The notes under the pieces: generated by a model
The model's input: the letters and a program-made list of their open reading frames with translations, nothing else
The model's database searches: none
Told to the model about the DNA's origin: nothing
Translations under genes and position numbers: made by a program
Source: Pseudomonadota bacterium
Lineage (GTDB): Bacteria; Pseudomonadota; Gammaproteobacteria; Burkholderiales; Thiobacillaceae
Direction of reading: 5' to 3'
NCBI GenBank assembly: GCA_030684775.1
Contig: JAUXXW010000175.1
Location: forward strand, 1-43,572
Length of the DNA stretch: 43,572 bases
In this document: positions 37,840 through 43,572 of the stretch, piece by piece
Layout: the number at the start of each line of letters is the position of its first letter
Numbering within the stretch: the first letter of the stretch is position 1

Positions 37840-40032
37840 GTGTCACGACTGACCGACTTGATTGCCCAAGCCAAAGCCAAAGACCCCCGGATGGGGGTGG
37901 ACCTGGACCGGGAGTTCAAGGTGTTGTCCTCGCGTTTGCCCTTCGGCCTGAACTTCGAGCGCCACCGACCGGAGGTTGTTGAATTACCGCAGCGGCCCAT
38001 TCGCAAGGGCGACAAGGTGCGCGTGCTGCCGCCCAGGGGATCGATCGGCAAGGGCGACTCGCGGCTCTGGCAGATCATGGCCATCCACCGGGCGAAAGGC
38101 GGCAAGGTGGCGGAATTGGCCTTGTTGGGCGCGGAAGCCACGAAGACGCAAACCGCGCAGTCGCAGACCGTGGCGCTGGCCGATCTGGTGGTGGTGGCCG
38201 AATTCCGCGACACCATCTATCCGGGCCTGGTCAGCACCGGCAAGGTGCAGCGGGGCGGCGACAAGCAGTTTCATACCGTCATCAATGGCGAGAACTACCA
38301 CGTCCTGAAAGCCCTCACCTACACCCATCGCGGCAAGGTGGACGCCATCTACATCGACCCGCCCTACAACACGGGCGCGAAGGACTGGAAATACAACAAC
38401 GATTACGTCGAGGGCGATGATCTGTATCGGCACAGCAAGTGGCTGGCGATGATGGAGCGTCGATTATTGGTGGCGAAGGAATTGCTCAATCCAGCGGATT
38501 CGGTGCTGATCGTCACTATTGATGAAAAGGAATATCTGCGACTGGGGTTGTTGCTGGAGCAGTTGTTTCTAGATGCCACCATTCAGATGGTGTCATCGCA
38601 AGTCAATCCAAAGGGGGTCTCACGAGGGGGGAGTTTCAGAAGATCGGATGAATACCTGTTTTTTGTGATGTTTGGTGCATCTCGGCCAATTCGTATGCCG
38701 TTGTCTAATGAGTGGTCAACATCAACGCAAGCTGACAAAGACGAGCCACCAGAAGGTGTTGAAGTCAGTGTCAATCCTGACTGGACTTCGATGATGCGTC
38801 GTGGTTCTGAGGCGCACCGATCTGATCGACCATCAATGTTCTACCCGATCTATGCTGATCCGCATACTAGAAGAATTGTCGAGATTGGCGAGCCGTTGCC
38901 AGATGGCGAGCATGTCGCGCCTCATCGAGACGGTTCAGTCACAATCCTGCCAATTCGAACAGACGGATCGGAGGGTAGATGGCAAATAGGCGCAACCGAA
39001 CTTGGTGCGCGAATGAAACAAGGGCGTATTCGACTTGGGCGACCGACCTCTTATGGTTTTGTCGTCAATTACTTGCCAGATGGGGCATATGCCGAAGTAA
39101 AGTCTGATAAGTTTGTAATCCAAGGGTATGCGCCTGATGGCTCATTGATTGCTGCGGGAGCTGTTGGTGATTTGTCTCGTATTGCGCCGACACAATGGAA
39201 AATTGCTTCTCACAATGCATCCGAAAATGGCTCTACTTTGCTCGCATCTTATTTGCCAAAACGAAAATTCCCATATCCCAAATCGCTTTATGCGGTAGAG
39301 GATGCTTTGCGCTTCTTCGTCGCTAATAAACCGGATGCCGTTGTTTTAGATTTCTTTAGTGGTTCCGGCACCACAGCCCACGCTGTAATGCGTCTGAATC
39401 GCCAAGACGGCGGTCGCCGCCAATGTATTTCCGTCACCAATAACGAAGTCGCCGCCGACGAACAAAAATCGCTACGAGAACAATGGCTACGCCCCGGCGA
39501 CCCCGAATGGGAAAAACACGGCATCTGCGACTACATCACCAAGCCCCGCGTCAAAGCCGCCATCACCGGCAAAACCCCGGACGGCGAACCCATCAAGGGT
39601 GATTACAAATTCACCGACGAATTCCCGATGGCCGAGGGTTTCGATGAAAACGCCGAATTCTTCACCCTGACTTATGAAACCCCGGTTTCCGTCAACCACA
39701 ACCGGGCCTTTGCCCGCATCGCGCCCTTGCTGTGGCTGCGCGCGGGCAGTCGGGGACGGCGCATCGATCATCTGCCGGAGGCCGGCTGGGAAGTGGTGGA
39801 GGCTTACGGGTTGCTGGTCAATGTGGATTGCTCCACGCCTTTCATCACGGCCATCGGCCAGGCCCAGGGGCTGGGCGTGGCTTTCATCGTCACCGACGAT
39901 GATCGCCGTTTTCAATCCATCGCGCGGCAACTGCCGGCAGGGGTGGAGCCGGTACGGCTGTATGAGTCGTACTTGACCAATTTCAGCTTCGCCAACGGCG
40001 AGGACTGGGGCGATACGGAGAATCAGGGATGA
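37840..40032 (+). CDS. Type III-like restriction-modification DNA methyltransferase (Mod)
   Basis: This is an adenine- or cytosine-N DNA methyltransferase of the beta class (catalytic motif before SAM motif). The 730-residue product has IYIDPPYNTG near residue 170 and DFFSGSGTTAHAVMRLN near residue 503, with a long central region between them that should hold target recognition. The GTG start at 37840 has GGAG 5 bp upstream. From about 38460 to 39480 (residues about 208-547) the DNA is markedly richer in A+T and codon use differs from the flanks, pointing to a swapped target-recognition region. The gene overlaps the helicase/nuclease gene by 4 bp (ATGA). Confidence 0.9.
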   Translation: MSRLTDLIAQAKAKDPRMGVDLDREFKVLSSRLPFGLNFERHRPEVVELPQRPIRKGDKVRVLPPRGSIGKGDSRLWQIMAIHRAKGGKVAELALLGAEATKTQTAQSQTVALADLVVVAEFRDTIYPGLVSTGKVQRGGDKQFHTVINGENYHVLKALTYTHRGKVDAIYIDPPYNTGAKDWKYNNDYVEGDDLYRHSKWLAMMERRLLVAKELLNPADSVLIVTIDEKEYLRLGLLLEQLFLDATIQMVSSQVNPKGVSRGGSFRRSDEYLFFVMFGASRPIRMPLSNEWSTSTQADKDEPPEGVEVSVNPDWTSMMRRGSEAHRSDRPSMFYPIYADPHTRRIVEIGEPLPDGEHVAPHRDGSVTILPIRTDGSEGRWQIGATELGARMKQGRIRLGRPTSYGFVVNYLPDGAYAEVKSDKFVIQGYAPDGSLIAAGAVGDLSRIAPTQWKIASHNASENGSTLLASYLPKRKFPYPKSLYAVEDALRFFVANKPDAVVLDFFSGSGTTAHAVMRLNRQDGGRRQCISVTNNEVAADEQKSLREQWLRPGDPEWEKHGICDYITKPRVKAAITGKTPDGEPIKGDYKFTDEFPMAEGFDENAEFFTLTYETPVSVNHNRAFARIAPLLWLRAGSRGRRIDHLPEAGWEVVEAYGLLVNVDCSTPFITAIGQAQGLGVAFIVTDDDRRFQSIARQLPAGVEPVRLYESYLTNFSFANGEDWGDTENQG

Positions 40033-42608
40033 AATTCACGCTGAAGGACTATCAGGCGGATGCGGTGCGCGACGCCTTGGCGAACTTGAAGAAGGGCCGC
40101 CGGTATTGGCATGGCGAGGGGGACAGGAGCGCGTTTTCCTTGACCGCCGTGACCGGCGCGGGCAAGACGGTGATGGCGGCGGCGGCCTTCGAGGCGCTGT
40201 TTCATGGCGATGACGAATTCAACTTCGATGCCGATCCCGGCGCGGTGGTGATCTGGTTCAGCGACGACCCTTCGCTGAACGAGCAGACCCGCTGGCGATT
40301 GGATGAAGCCAGCGACCGCATCAGAAGCAAAACGGATCTGGTGGTGGTGGAGCACCCTTTCGTGTGGCGCAAGTTCGAGGCCGGGAAAATTTACTTTCTT
40401 AATACCCAGAAGCTCGGCAAGAAAAGCCTATTGGTGCGCGGCTTTGAGGGCGAAGACGATCTGGTGTCACAAATGCGCCCAGATACGCAGCCTTACACAC
40501 TGTGGGACACGATCCGCAACACCATCGAAGACCCGGCCTTGACCCTGTATCTGGTGCTGGATGAGGCGCACCGGGGCATGGGCAACCCGAACAAGGCAGC
40601 GGAAAGCGCCAAGGACACCATCGTTCAGCGGCTCATCAATGGTGTCAGCGGCGTGCCGGGGATTCCTGTGGTGTGGGGAATTTCCGCCACTGTTGATCGC
40701 TTCAACAAGGCGATGGAAGGGGCGCAGAAGCGCATCACCCTGCCGAATGTGGTGGTGGATTCGGCCAAGGTGCAGGAATCCGGCCTGATCAAGGACACCA
40801 TCATTCTGGACATCCCCGATGAAGTGGGGGACTTCGATACCGTGCTGGTGCGCCGCGCCACGGACAAACTGAAGGAATCCACCGCCGCCTGGGCCGAATA
40901 CGCGAAACAACAGGGTGACCCGCGCATCGTGCTGCCCTTGATGGTGTTGCAAGTTCCCAATACGCCCGACCCGAACGACATTGGCCGCGCCCTGGATACG
41001 ATCTACCAGCAATGGCCGGATTTACCTGGCGGCAGCGTGGCGCATGTGTTTGGCGATCACACGACCCAGCGGTTCGGCAATCGCAACGTTCCCCATATCT
41101 CGCCGGAGCGGGTGCAGGAATCGAACTGGGTGCGTGTACTGATCGCCAAGGACGCCATCAGCACGGGCTGGGACTGCCCTCGCGCCGAGGTGATGGTGTC
41201 GTTCCGGGCGGCGGTGGACCGCACCCACATCACTCAATTGTTGGGCCGCATGGTGCGGTCGCCCTTGGCGCGCCGCATCCCCGGCGATGACCGGCTCAAC
41301 TCGGTGGAATGCCTGTTGCCCAAGTTCGATGTCAAGACGGTGACGCAGGTTGTCGATGCGTTGATGAAGGGGGACGACGGTTCCGCCCCGCCCAGCGGGC
41401 GCGTGCTCGTCAACCCGGTGGAGATGAAGCCGAACCCCGCCGCTTCGCCGTCGGTATGGGAGAAATTCGAGGCCTTGCCTTCGCAAACCCGCCCGCAACG
41501 CGGGGCCAAACCGGCCCGGCGCTTGACCGCCTTGGCGCATGAACTGACGTGGGACGGCATTCTTGAGGGGGCGGGCAAGCGGGCGCACGAGGCGATGCAT
41601 GCCGTGCTGGATGCGGCGCAGGCCCGTTTCAAGGAACAAATCGAAGCCAAGCGCAAGGCGGTGCTGACAGTGGACGGCAAGACAGTCGTGGCCGACATGA
41701 AAAGCAAGACCAAGAGCTTCGATCAGTTTCTGGAAGATGCCGACATGGCGGTGATCGATGACGCTTACCGCCGCGCCGCCCGCATCTTCAGCCCCGATAT
41801 TTCCCGCACCTATGTCGATGCTCTGGCTTACCGGAATGCCGACCCGGAGGATGACGACGAGTTTGAAGAGGCGCTGGTCGATGGGCGGGTGACTGTGGCC
41901 GGGCTGGGTTTGGTGACGGAAGTGCAGCCCTACTTTGATGCCGAGGCGGACAAGTTGGCCAAGGCGTGGTTGGTGGAATACAACCCGGCCATCAAGAGGC
42001 TGTCCCACGACCGGCAGGAGGCTTATCGCCAAGTCAGGGAAATGAGTACCGAACCGCAGGATGTGGATTTGGTGAAACCGGCGGCGCGCTTTGAACCGAC
42101 GAAGGCGCGTGAGCATGAGGTTGAAACGGCGATACCCACCTACAAGAGCCACCTGCTTTGCGATGCGCACGGCCATTACCCGGCGGCACTGAATGCCTGG
42201 GAAGTAAAGGTGGTGGAAACCGAAATGAAGCGGGAAGGCTTTGCATTCTGGTATCGCAATCCGCAACAGCCGGGCCAATCATCGCTCGGCATCGCTTACC
42301 TTTCTGGTGAGCAGTACGGCATTGTTCGCCCGGACTTTGTTTTCTTTGCCATGCAAGCGGATGGAACGGTCGTGGCCGATCTGGTTGACCCGCATGGCCT
42401 CCATCTGGCCGATGCATTGCCCAAATTACAGGGGCTGGCGTTGTATGCGGAGAAACATGCATCGGTTTACCACCGGATGGAATCCGTGGCGGAGGCAAAG
42501 GGGAAACTGCGAGTGCTGGATTTGACCAGCGAGGCTGTCCGTAAAGGCATTGCTGATGCGACGGATGCGGCGAGTCTCTTTGCCGGGGGACTGGCGAGGG
42601 ATTATTGA
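40029..42608 (+). CDS. Type III-like restriction subunit, DEAD/DEAH helicase (Res)
   Basis: This is the superfamily 2 helicase/translocase partner of Mod. The 859-residue product has an N-terminal LKDYQADAVRDAL Q-like segment, Walker A TAVTGAGKT (residues about 38-46), DEAH box in LVLDEAHRGMG (about 177), motif III GISATVDRF and a C-terminal helicase motif (STGWDCPRAEVMVSF, then RTHITQLLGRMVR). Near residue 767 is an RPDFVFF segment and then VVADLVDPHG. That resembles a restriction endonuclease core, but the usual (D/E)xK is not evident, so nuclease activity is uncertain. Coupled to mod by the ATGA overlap. Confidence 0.88.
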   Translation: MKFTLKDYQADAVRDALANLKKGRRYWHGEGDRSAFSLTAVTGAGKTVMAAAAFEALFHGDDEFNFDADPGAVVIWFSDDPSLNEQTRWRLDEASDRIRSKTDLVVVEHPFVWRKFEAGKIYFLNTQKLGKKSLLVRGFEGEDDLVSQMRPDTQPYTLWDTIRNTIEDPALTLYLVLDEAHRGMGNPNKAAESAKDTIVQRLINGVSGVPGIPVVWGISATVDRFNKAMEGAQKRITLPNVVVDSAKVQESGLIKDTIILDIPDEVGDFDTVLVRRATDKLKESTAAWAEYAKQQGDPRIVLPLMVLQVPNTPDPNDIGRALDTIYQQWPDLPGGSVAHVFGDHTTQRFGNRNVPHISPERVQESNWVRVLIAKDAISTGWDCPRAEVMVSFRAAVDRTHITQLLGRMVRSPLARRIPGDDRLNSVECLLPKFDVKTVTQVVDALMKGDDGSAPPSGRVLVNPVEMKPNPAASPSVWEKFEALPSQTRPQRGAKPARRLTALAHELTWDGILEGAGKRAHEAMHAVLDAAQARFKEQIEAKRKAVLTVDGKTVVADMKSKTKSFDQFLEDADMAVIDDAYRRAARIFSPDISRTYVDALAYRNADPEDDDEFEEALVDGRVTVAGLGLVTEVQPYFDAEADKLAKAWLVEYNPAIKRLSHDRQEAYRQVREMSTEPQDVDLVKPAARFEPTKAREHEVETAIPTYKSHLLCDAHGHYPAALNAWEVKVVETEMKREGFAFWYRNPQQPGQSSLGIAYLSGEQYGIVRPDFVFFAMQADGTVVADLVDPHGLHLADALPKLQGLALYAEKHASVYHRMESVAEAKGKLRVLDLTSEAVRKGIADATDAASLFAGGLARDY

Positions 42609-42614
42609 TTTTTC

Positions 42615-43361
42615 TTGCCACCAGCCGTGACAAGCTTGCGCCTGCCTTTTGCCATCCGTTTGAGTGATGGTCAAATTGTTTCAGCTGCCGATGTACCACG
42701 TGGTGCGGCCTGTGGTTGTATCTGTCCGGGCTGCCGAAATCCTCTTCTTGCCAGACATGGCACCGAGCGCGAATGGCACTTCGCCCATGTGCGTACAACC
42801 GATTGTGCGGATGGCTATGAAAAGTCGGTTCACGAACTTGCAAAGCAACGCATACATCTACAGAAGCTGCTGTTACTCCCGGCTATCTGGGCGTCCGCAC
42901 ACGGCTGGGATGCCTACGGGCGTTTGGTTGAGAAAAGCTTGTCCGTCATGGAAGCAAGGACGGTGCTGCTTGATGAATGCAAGAAGAATCACTCGCGCGG
43001 AGAGGTGACCCCTGACCTTATCGGGTTTCGTAAGGGCCGGGAAATCCTGGTTGAAATCACGGTATTCCACCGCCTGATGCCTGAGAAACAAACCCGCCTG
43101 ATTGAAACCGGTGTGCCCATCCTCGAAATTGACCTTGGTGTGTTCAAGACACAACAGGCCACACAGGAACGGCTGGACGTGGAATTGTTCGAGAATCCCA
43201 GGAACCGTCGCTGGATTTGGCATCCCAAGTTGGAAGAAGCCAAATCTACGGTGCAAGCTGAAGTGGATGCGCGGGTCAAAGCGGTGCAGGAAGAGTGGGC
43301 GGCCAAAGAACGATTGCGCCCGGATCTCCGGGGTTCGACAGTTAATCCGACAACTCCTTGA
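42615..43361 (+). CDS. CoiA-like zinc-finger nuclease
   Basis: The 248-residue product resembles competence protein CoiA. It has an N-terminal zinc finger (CICPGCRNPL followed by EWHFAHVRTTDC), then a nuclease-like part with GEVTPDLIGFRKGREILVEITVFHR, a PD...ExT arrangement in the place of PD-(D/E)xK. The C-terminal quarter is helical and charged, with a possible coiled coil. The start is TTG 42615, 6 bp after the Res stop; a GTG at 42627 is an alternative. Close spacing indicates cotranscription with the mod-res pair. CoiA proteins process DNA during competence, but relatives also occur in defence loci. Function here is inferred only from position. Confidence 0.72.
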   Translation: MPPAVTSLRLPFAIRLSDGQIVSAADVPRGAACGCICPGCRNPLLARHGTEREWHFAHVRTTDCADGYEKSVHELAKQRIHLQKLLLLPAIWASAHGWDAYGRLVEKSLSVMEARTVLLDECKKNHSRGEVTPDLIGFRKGREILVEITVFHRLMPEKQTRLIETGVPILEIDLGVFKTQQATQERLDVELFENPRNRRWIWHPKLEEAKSTVQAEVDARVKAVQEEWAAKERLRPDLRGSTVNPTTP

Positions 43362-43391
43362 TTTTGTTAGACACGAATTCAAAACGCTCCA

Positions 43392-43572
43392 CTACAACAG
43401 GGTCAACTGCTGCGTGGCGACTGGTTTTTTCACCCGGAGGGCACTGAACACCTCGCTCTGTCCTTCGTTGATGGAAGACACCCCTGTCACTGGCTTGGCG
43501 CCGTTGAGACGGATGCGGTGATGCTGGATGCGGCGTAGTTGCTCCAGCGCGCGTTCCGGCGTCAGCCCGGTG
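43392..43572 (-). CDS. C-terminal end of an IS transposase (partial)
   Basis: A minus-strand frame enters from the window edge and ends at the TAG at 43392-43394. It is too short to count as an ordinary ORF, at 59 visible codons. The visible residues include TPERALEQLRRIQHHRIRLN and a KKPVATQQLTLL end, which resembles the C-terminus of IS1634-type DDE transposases. The rest of the gene lies outside the window. An insertion sequence next to the restriction-modification block fits a mobile accessory region. The terminal inverted repeat was not identified with confidence. Confidence 0.6.
   Translation of the reverse strand, partial: TGLTPERALEQLRRIQHHRIRLNGAKPVTGVSSINEGQSEVFSALRVKKPVATQQLTLL

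Overview
The window looks like the chromosome of a sulfur-oxidising betaproteobacterium. The reason is a complete reverse-type dissimilatory sulfite reductase cluster (dsrABEFHCMKLJOPNR, with the oxidative markers dsrEFH and dsrL) lying next to a pilBCD-coaE-zapD block in the order usual for Betaproteobacteria. Base composition is GC-rich nearly throughout. No rRNA, tRNA or CRISPR array was seen. The lineage is an inference from gene content; a Thiobacillus- or Sulfuricella-like relative would fit.

Layout. (1) 79-8310, minus strand: zapD, coaE, pilD, pilC, pilB, a CorC/HlyC-type membrane protein and rlmD. (2) 8477-13558: an FKBP-type isomerase (+), then on the minus strand polyphosphate:AMP phosphotransferase, a dCache-PAS-GGDEF diguanylate cyclase and a TauD-type dioxygenase. 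(3) 13627-16426, minus strand: an operon-like set diverging from dsr. It encodes an 80-residue unknown protein, a Cas6/Cmx6-family protein with no CRISPR nearby, a DsrC paralogue lacking every cysteine (RspA-like), a 3-mercaptopyruvate sulfurtransferase (sseA) and a 191-residue unknown protein. (4) 16427-16704: the divergent promoter region, which contains a perfect 42-bp palindrome. (5) 16705-31062, plus strand: dsrABEFHCMKLJOP, a terminator, then dsrN, dsrR and cysG. (6) 31212-36887: an Atm1-type ABC exporter, a 2OG-Fe(II) oxygenase, a DUF4139 protein, 6-phosphogluconolactonase and a PolB-like exonuclease. (7) 37184-43572: an accessory region with a DUF4160/DUF2442 pair, a type III-like restriction-modification pair, a CoiA-like nuclease and the tail of a transposase gene running off the window.

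How the genes fit together. DsrEFH passes sulfur to DsrC. DsrAB oxidises sulfur at sirohaem-amide. DsrMKJOP links the DsrC thiol/disulfide state to quinones and periplasmic cytochrome. DsrL connects the system to NAD(P)H. CysG makes sirohaem, DsrN amidates it, and DsrR is an A-type Fe-S scaffold relative. The divergent operon adds a sulfurtransferase and a cysteine-less DsrC homologue, so it plausibly regulates or supplements the pathway. The Cas6-like protein there suggests RNA binding or cleavage, and the palindrome plus hairpins between dsr genes are possible targets; this is a hypothesis.

The second theme is short repeats. A palindromic element of about 100-130 bp sits inside three protein-coding genes (coaE, dsrN, pgl) and is translated in frame. 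A separate REP-like family (GCCGGC-n-GCCGGCGCTACAG) sits at gene ends and supplies stop codons to some genes.
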